The position numbers and the translations under genes are program-made. Positions 14,650-21,611 of a stretch of 30,159 nt of DNA are shown piece by piece (position 1 is the first letter of the stretch; the number at the start of each line of letters is the position of its first letter). The DNA is from a virus, in IMG/VR virus record IMGVR_UViG_3300050821_010409, positions 1-30,159 of that record. One strand, written 5' to 3'. The notes under the pieces are model-generated. The model made no database searches, was not told the origin of the DNA, and was given only the letters and a program-made list of their open reading frames with translations.

Positions 14650-14813
14650 GGGCAGCAGGAGAGTCGAACTCCTGAAGGCACGGAAAAGCATCCTGCTAAT
14701 TAGAAGCCTTCCCTGGCGTGCGCCTTGCCTGCCCGGTGACAGGAGCAGAGAGCTGAGACTGGATTTCTCCAATAAGCCTGCTCCCCGAACGCCGGGCAAT
14801 TCCTGGCCTGCCC
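14650..14813 (-). ncRNA. tRNA-like structured RNA element A, copy 2
   Basis: The minus-strand T-arm is AGGAG/CTCCT with loop TTCGACT; the acceptor-like stem is GGGCAG/CTGCCC. The middle hairpin uses GGGAAG with TTTTCC, pairs that include G-U only if the minus strand is the RNA. The 5' domain stem is GGAGCAG/CTGCTCC, where copies 1 and 3 have GGAGCGG/CCGCTCC, a compensatory change. The spacing to copy 3 is 192 bp. Confidence 0.6.
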
Positions 14814-14841
14814 TTGTTCCCCTTATTCAGTTGTCTTGCGT

Positions 14842-15004
14842 GGACAGCAGGAGGATCGAACTCCTGAAGGCACGGGAAGAGATTGTAGTGTAAGGCCCTT
14901 CCCTGGCGTGCGCCTTGCCTGCCCGGTGACAGGAGCGGCGAGGATCACATGAATGTTGCTGTGTGATTCCGCTCCCCGAACGCCGGACAATTCCTGGCCT
15001 GCCC
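14842..15004 (-). ncRNA. tRNA-like structured RNA element A, copy 3
   Basis: The minus-strand T-arm is AGGAG/CTCCT with loop TTCGATC. The acceptor-like strand is GCTGTCC, where copies 1 and 2 have GCTGCCC, keeping a G-U pair. The middle hairpin is GGGAAG/CTTCCC, whereas copy 1 has GAGAAG/CTTCTC, a covarying pair. The variable 5' hairpin here contains ATCACA/TGTGAT. Confidence 0.6.
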
Positions 15005-15046
15005 TTGTTCTCCTTATTCAGTTATCGTGAGGCTGCATCTTGGCCT

Positions 15047-15206
15047 CGGCTGGCTAGCATGCTCTGGCTGCACATTTACCTTGGCTGGCTGACCTGCCAT
15101 GGCTGTACTTCACTGGCTGGCTCAGGTGCGTTGACTGTACTCCATTGGCTGGCTCAGGTGTTGAGGCTGCACATCTACCCTGGCTGGCTCAAGTCCATTG
15201 GATGTC
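15047..15206 (+). repeat. Bipartite repeat cluster 7
   Basis: Five copies begin at 15047, 15082, 15114, 15146 and 15181, spaced 35, 32, 32 and 35 bp, all with the 18-bp half-site offset. Confidence 0.85.
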
Positions 15207-15233
15207 AGTGACTGCAGGGCCTGCGCCCGGGAG

Positions 15234-15346
15234 AGCCCCCGCCAGATCTCGCCTTCCGCGTGAAGCGCCATGCACGGTCTCACGCCCGAAGCAGGCGGGC
15301 TGTTGTAACCGGGGAGAAAGGTTGTAAGCCCCGGCTGGCGGGGGCT
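15234..15346. ncRNA. Structured RNA element B, copy 2
   Basis: A perfect 12-bp outer stem, AGCCCCCGCCAG (15234-15245) with CTGGCGGGGGCT (15335-15346), encloses GCGTGA/TCACGC (15258-15263, 15280-15285), CCCG/CGGG around a 7-base loop (15285-15299) and CCGGGG/CCCCGG (15309-15314, 15329-15334). All these helices have counterparts of different sequence in copy 1. No known riboswitch or RNA class is recognised. Confidence 0.6.
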
Positions 15347-15364
15347 GGTCATGATGGTAGCGGG

Positions 15365-15395
15365 TCGCAGTTCTCTTGCCTCTGCGCAGGCATTG
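15365..15395 (+). repeat. Dispersed 31-bp element, copy 2
   Basis: Exact 31-base copy of 14147-14177, located just before a bipartite repeat cluster as at the other site. Confidence 0.8.
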
Positions 15396-15400
15396 AAGTG

Positions 15401-15650
15401 GGGCTGGCTGTAGCCGTCGGGCTGTGGCATAGTGGCTGGCTCGCGTGCTCTGGCTGCGTTGCGGGCTGGACTATCTCGGCTGGCTCCCATGGACTGGCCG
15501 TGTTGCAGGATGCTCGCCTATCGTGGCTGGCTGAACGGATCTGGCTGCGCGATCTTGGCTGGCTCATATGCTCTGGCTGCGGGATGATGACTGGTTTCAG
15601 CATCATGGGGGCTGGCTTCACGGTCATGGCGGCACGTTCTCCTGCTGGCT
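15401..15650 (+). repeat. Bipartite repeat cluster 8
   Basis: Copies begin at 15401, 15433, 15463, 15477 (overlapping), 15524, 15556 and 15609; a final first-half at 15642 overlaps the stop codon of the minus-strand gene at 15649. Confidence 0.8.
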
Positions 15651-16581
15651 AGATGTGGCAGTCCACCACGACCAGCCACGCGTCATCGGGCAGGCTGTCC
15701 ACGTAGGCGTTGGCCGCGCGCAGGTAGGCAGCCCGGTCGTCCGGGCCGTCGTCACTCATGCCGAACCAGCCCATCGTGCCTGGCGCCATCCACTCGCCGT
15801 CGGTCGTGAGCAGCGCGTAGCCGGGCACGGCCTGGTCCCGCTGCCGCCGTGCGTGCTCGTCCTCGCTGACGGAGAACACCTCCAGCACGTCCTTGCTGGA
15901 CCACCGGAACGGGCTGCCCTCCGCATTGAGTCGTGCCACCCGCAGCTGGCTGTGGTACTCCTGCCGCGCGCGCTCGATGGTGTAGCCGCTGCCCTCGCTG
16001 ACCATGCCGGCGAAGACGCTGAACGGGACCGCTTCTGGCAGTCCTGCCACCAGGCCCTGGTACTCGCGGTACAGCGTCCTGGCCTCGTCTTCCGCATCCT
16101 GGCGCACCTTCTCCAGGTCCAGCGCGCGCTTGGGGCCGCCATCGCAGCCGAAGAACGGGAACTTCTCCGGTGAGCTCCACGACTGCTCTGGCATCAGGAC
16201 TTCGCCAGCGTGCCCGGGCTTGTAGCGCAGGGAACCGCCCCACCGGCCGCCGACGGTGTACCAGTCCCACTTGGACTGCTGGTTGCGCGTGGACATCATG
16301 TAGGCCCGGTCGGTGTCCTCATCAAGGAACAGATGGTCGCCTTCATCGTCGGCACCCTGGCAGTACGCGACATTGACCGCGTCCGCGACCTGCTGCCAGG
16401 TCAGCGGGCCGTCTGGGAGCTTGCCCTCAGCGCGCAGGCTCTTCACGGCCCAGTGCTCCTCGGGCAGGCCGTCTTCATAGCTGCGGTATGGCGCTGCTTC
16501 CCTGTTCTCGTCGTACGGCGCGAGCATCTCGCTCAGCTGGCCAGGGTCTTCCAGGCAGGCCAGCACGATGAAGTGCGTCAT
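15649..16581 (-). CDS. Conserved protein of unknown function (310 aa)
   Basis: Begins MTHFIVLACLEDPGQLSEML with LAPYDENREA, then a central SKWDWYTVGGRWGGSLRYKP and GCDGGPKRALDLEKVRQDAE, and ends DDAWLVVVDCHI. The combination 'HF.VLV..........L.PYDEN' plus 'SKWDWY..GGRW.G' is common in actinobacterial and phage proteins without an assigned function. Soluble, acidic, no membrane segment. Its ATG overlaps the stop of the upstream gene (ATGA), so it is the last gene of a three-gene minus-strand operon. Confidence 0.75.
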   Translation of the reverse strand: MTHFIVLACLEDPGQLSEMLAPYDENREAAPYRSYEDGLPEEHWAVKSLRAEGKLPDGPLTWQQVADAVNVAYCQGADDEGDHLFLDEDTDRAYMMSTRNQQSKWDWYTVGGRWGGSLRYKPGHAGEVLMPEQSWSSPEKFPFFGCDGGPKRALDLEKVRQDAEDEARTLYREYQGLVAGLPEAVPFSVFAGMVSEGSGYTIERARQEYHSQLRVARLNAEGSPFRWSSKDVLEVFSVSEDEHARRQRDQAVPGYALLTTDGEWMAPGTMGWFGMSDDGPDDRAAYLRAANAYVDSLPDDAWLVVVDCHI

Positions 16582-16796
16582 GCCGCGCCCTCCTCGTTCC
16601 TGACTGCCTCAGTGATGAGCCGGACCTGGCGCCGCTCCAGGGCCATGTGCAGCAGTTCCGGTGCGGACCAGGCGATCTCGTCAAGCACCCGCTGGACTTC
16701 CTTGCCTTCCAGGCGCACGTGCAGGTTGTCCTCTAGCGAGAACCCGAGCGTGGAGCCGGTGGCGCTTACGTGCTTCAGGCCACGGTGGACGATCAT
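16578..16796 (-). CDS. Small protein of unknown function (72 aa)
   Basis: The ATG at 16796 overlaps the stop of the preceding operon gene (ATGA); an upstream in-frame ATG at 16841 lies inside that gene and is less likely. The sequence MIVHRGLKHVSATGSTLGFS, then LHVRLEGKEVQRVLDEIAWS and a C-terminal acidic helix suggests a short beta-alpha domain. No family is recognised. Its stop overlaps the next start, so translation of all three genes is coupled. Confidence 0.65.
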   Translation of the reverse strand: MIVHRGLKHVSATGSTLGFSLEDNLHVRLEGKEVQRVLDEIAWSAPELLHMALERRQVRLITEAVRNEEGAA

Positions 16797-17041
16797 GCCC
16801 TGTCCCCTCCTGCCTTCTCTTCCGGGACGCCGGTGAGCCACCGGAGCTGCACGACGGGGCCGTCCTCGTCGTATTCCGTGATGGCAGTGAGCTCCGCGGT
16901 GCCCGGGATGCCCTCGCTTGCCAGGAACGCCGGCAGTTCCGCCGCCGTGATGCCACCGGGCAGCGTGGCGCGCTCCTCCTGCACCCAGCGGTCACCCGAC
17001 CAGTACTGGGGCTTGAAGCCGTCAGGCCATCGCGTTGTCAT
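16793..17041 (-). CDS. Small protein of unknown function (82 aa), first gene of operon
   Basis: ATG 17041 has AGAAAGGACG about 6 bases upstream and a TATACT -10 element at 17075-17070. The product reads MTTRWPDGFKPQYWSGDRWV, then PGGITAAELPAFLASEGIPG and ITEYDEDGPVVQLRWLTGVP. The N-terminal 'W...P.YWSG..WV' segment looks like a short beta motif; the rest is a compact alpha/beta region. No known family is recognised. Confidence 0.65.
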   Translation of the reverse strand: MTTRWPDGFKPQYWSGDRWVQEERATLPGGITAAELPAFLASEGIPGTAELTAITEYDEDGPVVQLRWLTGVPEEKAGGDRA

Positions 17042-17069
17042 GGCCTCGTCCTTTCTTGGTGTCTGATGC

Positions 17070-17075
17070 AGTATA
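17070..17075 (-). promoter_or_regulatory. -10 element TATACT for the three-gene minus operon
   Basis: On the minus strand TTATACTGCATCAGAC resembles the 4637 element (TTATACTGCAGCATAC). The -35 position falls in the adjoining bipartite repeat and matches the consensus poorly. Confidence 0.45.
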
Positions 17076-17089
17076 ACTCATCGGGGCAC

Positions 17090-17748
17090 GGGCTGGCTAC
17101 TTCGCCGCGCGTGCCAGGAGGCTGCTGGCTGGCCACTTCGTCTTGGCTGCATGGTTGGCTGAGTTCTGCTGGCCGCGCGGGGCACGCGTACCTTGGCTGG
17201 CTGTAAACCCGTGGCTGCAGGACACCGGCACGCTGGCTGGCTCAGGTCGTATGGCTGCATGCCCTGGCTGCGGGATGATGGCTGGCTCGTATATCCTGGC
17301 TGCGGCTCCGCATCGTTGGCTGACCGTCACTCAGGGCTGATGTACCGTGGCTGGCTAATGCCCCCTGGCTGCAGGTCGTGTGCATCATCATGATGGCTGG
17401 CAAGCGTCCGATGGCTGCTCGTCTAGTGTGGCTGACTGGTGGTCATGTGCATCATCATCATCATCATCATCATCATGGCAGGCAGGCGTTCCATGGCTGC
17501 GCGTTTACTGCGGGCTAGCTCATGATCCCGATGGCTGGCACACGTTCAAGGGCTGCATTTTTGTCCTGGCTGGCTAACGCCCCCTGGCTGCGGGTTCATG
17601 ACTGGCTAGTTGCTCCTTGGCTGCCGGCACCGGTACGTTGGCTGGCTGACACTGAGTGGCGGCATGGCGTCGTTGGCTGGCTAACGGTCATTGGCTGCGG
17701 GTTCACGGCGGCATGGCGTGGTTGGCTGGCTAGTGGTCACGGGCCGCA
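17090..17748 (+). repeat. Bipartite repeat cluster 9
   Basis: Strict copies begin at 17126, 17194, 17234, 17279, 17348, 17394, 17476, 17532, 17567, 17599, 17639, 17674 and 17723; weaker ones at 17090, 17317 and 17429. The second half follows 18 bp after the first in all the strict copies. This 660-bp gap between minus-strand genes holds no supported gene; frames in it are short and not maintained across repeat units. Confidence 0.9.
17450..17476 (+). repeat. (CAT)9 microsatellite
   Basis: Nine uninterrupted CAT units run directly into a bipartite repeat half-site. A shorter CATCATCATGATGG stretch precedes the neighbouring repeat at 17394, which suggests duplication plus slippage expansion. 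Confidence 0.9.
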
Positions 17749-17751
17749 AGG

Positions 17752-18330
17752 TTACTCATCGTCGTCTTCCCGGAGCTGCGCCAGGAACTCCTCGTTGCCC
17801 GGCAGTGCCGCCAGCGGCCAGCGTGCCGTGCGGGCGCACGGGTAGTACCCGTGGTTGCCGCCTGGCTCGCTACGGCTAGCGAACCGGCCCAGGTCGTGCG
17901 GCTGCTTCTGGAAGCCCCGGTACACCTCGAACAGGCCGTCTCCGTCGAGGTCGATGACGTAGCCCCACTCAGCGAACAGCGAGTCCAGCGGGAAGTCGCG
18001 GGCGTCCTCAATGACCCCCGCTGCCAGCATCAGGCCCGGCTCCCCTTGCGTGGCGCGCAGCAGGACGTACCAGTCGCGCAGGCTCCCGGTGCCCACGCCC
18101 TGGTCCGCGAAGCCGGCGAGCCGGGCGACGTCTTCGTCTGTGGGCGCGCTGCCCGGGCTGGCGACCTGCAGGGCAGCTGCCTGCTGGCGCAAGGCCGCCG
18201 GGTCCTTGGCCGCTTCCCGCAGCCACCCTAGCACCGCCAGGCCCAGGCCATCAGGGTAGCTGTCCCAGTGGTTGTAGGCCGTCTTCTCCTCGTCGTTCAC
18301 GGCGAAGGTGATGAATCCTCGTGTTCCCAT
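17752..18330 (-). CDS. Conserved phage-type protein of unknown function (192 aa)
   Basis: Begins MGTRGFITFAVNDEEKTAYN followed by HWDSYPDGLGLAVLGWLREA, a start shared by many actinophage and actinobacterial proteins with no known function. The middle holds YVLLRATQGEPGLMLAAGVI and DLDGDGLFEVYRGFQKQPHD; the end is acidic (LREDDDE). GAAAGAGAAGG lies just before the ATG. The N-terminal fold with its conserved HxDSYP motif may be an N-terminal-nucleophile or hydrolase-like fold, but that is a guess. Its 3' end touches the last bipartite repeat. Confidence 0.75.
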   Translation of the reverse strand: MGTRGFITFAVNDEEKTAYNHWDSYPDGLGLAVLGWLREAAKDPAALRQQAAALQVASPGSAPTDEDVARLAGFADQGVGTGSLRDWYVLLRATQGEPGLMLAAGVIEDARDFPLDSLFAEWGYVIDLDGDGLFEVYRGFQKQPHDLGRFASRSEPGGNHGYYPCARTARWPLAALPGNEEFLAQLREDDDE

Positions 18331-18349
18331 GCCTTCTCTTTCTTTCCGC

Positions 18350-18538
18350 TCAGGACCTGCTGGCCGTCAGTCCCGCCAGGAGCCGGAGCAGGTCCGTCAT
18401 GCGCACCTCGATGGCGCCATGCGTGCCGCCCTGGGAGCCGATGATGAAGACGCGGGCCGTGACTGTGCCCGGCTCGTGGTTCACCTCCAGCTTCATCAGG
18501 TCGTGTGCGCCTGTCCCGTAAGCTTTCCAGGTGTTCAC
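18350..18538 (-). CDS. Small protein of unknown function (62 aa)
   Basis: The GTG at 18538 overlaps the stop of the DUF932 gene (GTGA), the coupling style used throughout this phage. The product reads VNTWKAYGTGAHDLMKLEVN, then a beta-rich middle (VTARVFIIGSQGGTHGAIEV) and a closing Leu-rich helix. No family is recognised. Longer frames here are out of register with this start. Confidence 0.6.
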   Translation of the reverse strand: MNTWKAYGTGAHDLMKLEVNHEPGTVTARVFIIGSQGGTHGAIEVRMTDLLRLLAGLTASRS

Positions 18539-19689
18539 GCCAGTGCCGCTTCCCTTGCCAGCGCTGCCGCCTTCGCCTTCAGCGGCTCGGCCTTGAGCAG
18601 GTTGCGGTTCAGCCGGCTCTCCCAGGAATTCGCGCGCCGCGCCCAGTCCAGGTACTCGCCAGCCGCCTGCACCAGCCCGTACGCGGTGCCGCCGATGCCA
18701 GCGCCTTCCACGGTCGGCCCGTTCAGGAAGCCGAGCACGGCCGCGCGCGCCGTCTCGATGTTGGCCATCACCCGGTCTGAGACGATGCCGTCCGGCGGGG
18801 CCGGGATGAACTCGCGCAGCCACAGCTGCTGCTGCGCCGGGGTCACCGCGATCCCGAGCAGCCCGCTCATCACCTCGGTGTACTCCCGCGCCTCGTTGCG
18901 GGCGAACTGCAGGGCCTCGCGAGCCTCGGTGACCCGGTCCCGCCAGTCCCCGCGGTGGCTGAAGGAGAAGACCGCGCCGGTGCGCTCGCCCTCGGCCTCA
19001 GCGAGTGAGTAGGTGTTCCCGCACACGATCCTGACCTCGGTCAGCCGCGCCGCGCAGCTGGCCTTCCCGGTGTGGTCACTGGTGACGCCCAGGTACGGGA
19101 AGCTGTAAGACGCGTCAATGCGCCCGCGGGCCGTTACCTGGTGCGGCTCGTCCAGCCGGGCCAGCATCCAGACCCGGCGCCCGCCGTCCAGGCAGCCCCC
19201 GGTCTCCAGCTTGACCGTGCTGTCAGACCCGGTGACGGCGTCGATGATCTCGCCGAAGTCGCTGTTCGGGATGAGCCTGTAGGAAGCGCGCTGGTATGAC
19301 AGCGTGGCCCCGGTGTCGCTGCGGGCGATCCGGCGCCACTGGTCACTGTCGTCAGCGGCGCTGTCCACGATCTCGGCGACCAGGGGGCCGAACACGACCA
19401 CGTCATTGACAGGGCGCCGGAAGGATTCTAGCCACAAGCTGGTGACGTCGCTGGCCAGTTCATCAGCGCTCAGCTCCCCGCGGGACATGATGAGGTCCCG
19501 GGCGCGCTCGCGGAACTGGGCCGCGGTCATCACCTGCTCGCTGGTCACCGGGTAGGCGACGGGGTCCCAGTCCAGCCCGGCCAGGGCCCGGGCCTCGGCG
19601 AACGTCTGCGGGTAGTCGTCGGTGACGATGCCCTCCCGGTGCCAGGGCACCTGGCGGACGGAGAACATGGCATCTACGTTTGCTGGCAT
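18535..19689 (-). CDS. DUF932 / phage-plasmid-like protein
   Basis: A 384-residue protein from ATG 19689 (TTG 19695 is an alternative better spaced from AGGAG). It starts MPANVDAMFSVRQVPWHREG, has the DUF932 core SYQRASYRLIPNSDFGEIID and RVWMLARLDEP, then SYSFPYLGVTSDHTGKASCA, RLTEVRIVCGNTYSLAEAEG and a long helical C-terminus (WRDRVTEAREALQFARNEAR). The family is widespread on plasmids and phages; its role is not established, though it has been linked to DNA-related functions. It is the first gene of a two-gene minus-strand unit. Confidence 0.85.
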   Translation of the reverse strand: MPANVDAMFSVRQVPWHREGIVTDDYPQTFAEARALAGLDWDPVAYPVTSEQVMTAAQFRERARDLIMSRGELSADELASDVTSLWLESFRRPVNDVVVFGPLVAEIVDSAADDSDQWRRIARSDTGATLSYQRASYRLIPNSDFGEIIDAVTGSDSTVKLETGGCLDGGRRVWMLARLDEPHQVTARGRIDASYSFPYLGVTSDHTGKASCAARLTEVRIVCGNTYSLAEAEGERTGAVFSFSHRGDWRDRVTEAREALQFARNEAREYTEVMSGLLGIAVTPAQQQLWLREFIPAPPDGIVSDRVMANIETARAAVLGFLNGPTVEGAGIGGTAYGLVQAAGEYLDWARRANSWESRLNRNLLKAEPLKAKAAALAREAALA

Positions 19690-19766
19690 TGCCAAGCGCT
19701 TCTTTCTCCTGTGCCGCGCAGCGTGCCCCGGAGCTTCCCGGATCGGCTGCGCTAAGTGTCTGTTAC

Positions 19767-19772
19767 AGTATA
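19767..19772 (-). promoter_or_regulatory. -10 element TATACT upstream of the DUF932 gene
   Basis: The minus strand reads TATATACTGTAACAGAC, related to the GATACTGTAAG motif seen at 9968 and 10227. Seventeen bases further upstream is TAGACC, a weak -35. Confidence 0.45.
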
Positions 19773-19832
19773 TAACGCAATGACGGCAAGGTCTATTCCG
19801 GATGGTAAGAAGATATTTTTCGAATAAATGTT

Positions 19833-20135
19833 CTAGTAATGTAAGCGCCAGCGCAGGTTGCTGAATGAGTCATCCAGCTTGCCGCCTGGGCCGTGCCGGG
19901 CACGGCGCCCGCGGCCTGGTTCGCTGAAGGCCTCCAGCACGAGGCGCGCGACGGTGAACGCCCGGGCACGGCCGTACTTATGCAGGCGCACGAACCGGTA
20001 CCCGGCGGAGTTAACCTGTGGCGCGAGCAAGCCGCCGTGCGCGGAGGGCCGCGCCAGTGAGTACACCTGGCCATGGCTGCTGACCTCATACCATCCCTGG
20101 TAGCCGGGGACAGGCCGCCACAGCTCATCGCACAC
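19833..20135 (-). CDS. NUMOD4-HNH endonuclease, short C-terminus
   Basis: The GTG start gives 100 residues: MCDELWRPVPGYQGWYEVSS is the NUMOD4 DNA-binding motif, followed by HGQVYSLARPSAHGG, VNSAGYRFVRLHKYGRARAF, VARLVLEAFSEPGRGRRARH and GPGGKLDDSFSNLRW. Full-length relatives carry an HNH core with His before 'GPGGKLDN...NLRW' and continue with a GT.xEN segment. Here the frame stops five residues after SNLRW (RLHY), so the C-terminal part is missing. It could be a natural short form, or a decaying endonuclease. Confidence 0.75.
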   Translation of the reverse strand: MCDELWRPVPGYQGWYEVSSHGQVYSLARPSAHGGLLAPQVNSAGYRFVRLHKYGRARAFTVARLVLEAFSEPGRGRRARHGPGGKLDDSFSNLRWRLHY

Positions 20136-20198
20136 TTAACAGGCTAGCTGGTGTACCCTGCCGGTAACATGCCGCGGCCCTGACCGGAGCCGGCTCGC

Positions 20199-21062
20199 TC
20201 AGTCCTGACGGAGCAGCCAGTGGCCACGGAACCGCTTGGTGCGCATCATGCACTCGCGGCAGCCCGTCGTCCCCCGCTCTGGGTGCACGATCCTGTTAGC
20301 CCCGGCCAGCCGGTGCCCGAGCGGGCAGTCAGGTGGGCGCCACGTGGGAATGATCCGGGCGTTCGCGTGCGTGATGACCAGGGCAGTGAACGCCTCGTCA
20401 TCGATCTTCCCGCTAGCCCAGGTGGCCCAGCTGCTGGCCAGTGCAGTGTATTCGTCCTCGCTGGCGCCCCGGGCTACCCAGCCCTGATTGATCTTCGTCA
20501 GCGGGCTGCGGGCCAAGTTGACGCCTGGCGTTACCGCTTCCAGGTGCAGCGGGTTCTGGCACCTGCGGTGCAGGCAGGACGCCAGCCCCCTGCACGAGCC
20601 ATCCCGGTTGTGGCAGGCATGGTCGATCCAGAAGCCGGCTGCGATCAGCCCGGTGGCCAGCTCCCAGCCCGCAATGTGCGCGGAGACGCCCTGACCATCC
20701 CAGTGAAGTTGCCCGTAACCAGTCGTGCTGACAATCGTTCCCGTCCAGGGCCAGCACTCCCCAGCCGTGCGCCGGTCAACGCCTGCGTAATACCGCACGT
20801 CATCGGGCGCCGTCTTCAGCGTCGTCAGTTCTGTCGTGCCCTGGAAATACTGCCGGTAATAATGCCTCTTGCACAGCCCTTTACCCATGTAGTCGTCAGA
20901 GCACTGCCCACCAGCCGCTGCCGTGCACGTTCGGTCAGGCACGGCTTTTTGCGGAAGCGTGCCAGCTTCCTTCCGGCGCTTGTAGCAGGCACCGCACAGC
21001 CCGCGGCGCGGCGGCCTGTCACGACCGCAATCAGTACAGATCACACTGGTATAGTATCGCAT
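20199..21062 (-). CDS. HNH endonuclease with N-terminal zinc knuckles
   Basis: From ATG 21062 the protein has 287 residues; GTG 21044 is an equally good start because GATACTATACC lies just before it. The N-terminus has ICTDCGRDRPPRRGLCGACY and CSDDYMGKGLCKRHYYRQYF, two Cys/His zinc knuckles. The HNH part is ECWPWTGTIVSTTGYGQLHW, AHIAGWELATG, WIDHACHNRDGSC, CLHRRCQNPLHLEAVTPGVN. The C-terminus has another knuckle, DCPLGHRLAGANRIV...CRECM. This is a free-standing homing endonuclease lying opposite to the major tail protein gene. Confidence 0.85.
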   Translation of the reverse strand: MRYYTSVICTDCGRDRPPRRGLCGACYKRRKEAGTLPQKAVPDRTCTAAAGGQCSDDYMGKGLCKRHYYRQYFQGTTELTTLKTAPDDVRYYAGVDRRTAGECWPWTGTIVSTTGYGQLHWDGQGVSAHIAGWELATGLIAAGFWIDHACHNRDGSCRGLASCLHRRCQNPLHLEAVTPGVNLARSPLTKINQGWVARGASEDEYTALASSWATWASGKIDDEAFTALVITHANARIIPTWRPPDCPLGHRLAGANRIVHPERGTTGCRECMMRTKRFRGHWLLRQD

Positions 21063-21079
21063 GTCACAAGGTATGTGAC
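21063..21079. promoter_or_regulatory. Operator-like inverted repeat GTCACA-N5-TGTGAC
   Basis: A perfect 6-bp inverted repeat with a 5-bp centre lies immediately ahead of the minus-strand HNH start and about 60 bp upstream of the divergent major tail protein gene. The arms resemble a regulator binding site; no regulator is identified. Confidence 0.4.
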
Positions 21080-21139
21080 ACCCGAGGCCGTGCACGGAGC
21101 CGGGTCCTTCGCAACACATAGCGTAAGGAGTCAGCTACA

Positions 21140-21574
21140 GTGAGTCGGATCCACGGAAGGAATGGCATCGCGTACGTCGGCGTGAATCCCGCCGACCTCG
21201 CCAGTCCCATGGCTTTCTTGTCGGACTGGAGCATCAATTTTGTCGTTAACAAAGTCGACGTAACCTCCATGGGCGACCAGAACCTCATCTGGGTCGCCGG
21301 GTTGCCCGACGCTTCCGGTGACTTCACCGGGTTCTACGACACGGCCACGGCGCAGACGTACGTGGCGGCCACTGACGGCCTGCCGCGCAACTTCTACCTC
21401 TACCCGAGCACGCTCGGCGTGCAGGGGTCCGCACCGGGCCAATACTTCTTTGGCCAAATCCTCCCTGATTTCAGCGTCGCGGGCGGCGTGGCGGCAGCCG
21501 TGAGCCTGAAGAGCACCTGGAACGCTGCGACGCGCATTCAGCGTTATCCAACTGTAGGCATAGCCGGAACCTGA
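21140..21574 (+). CDS. Major tail protein
   Basis: GTG 21140 follows AAGGAG with good spacing. The 144-residue product reads MSRIHGRNGIAYVGVNPADL, SDWSINFVVNKVDVTSMGDQ, GLPDASGDFTGFYDTATAQT and ends FSVAGGVAAAVSLKSTWNAA...YPTVGIAGT. The pattern of a two-sheet beta sandwich with 'W.I......VDVTS.GD.N...v.GLPd.sGdftGfyD' and a final 'F......W' strand is that of siphovirus tail-tube proteins. It resumes the structural cluster after the reverse accessory block, and chaperone and tape measure genes follow in the expected order. Confidence 0.8.
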   Translation: MSRIHGRNGIAYVGVNPADLASPMAFLSDWSINFVVNKVDVTSMGDQNLIWVAGLPDASGDFTGFYDTATAQTYVAATDGLPRNFYLYPSTLGVQGSAPGQYFFGQILPDFSVAGGVAAAVSLKSTWNAATRIQRYPTVGIAGT

Positions 21575-21611
21575 TAACTGTGAAGAGCGTAATTATGCGG
21601 TATCGTGCAGC

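Noticed and set aside
14300-15004. tmRNA gene
   Set aside because: No tag reading frame or typical tmRNA 5' end is visible, and there are three tandem copies of only about 160 bp each.
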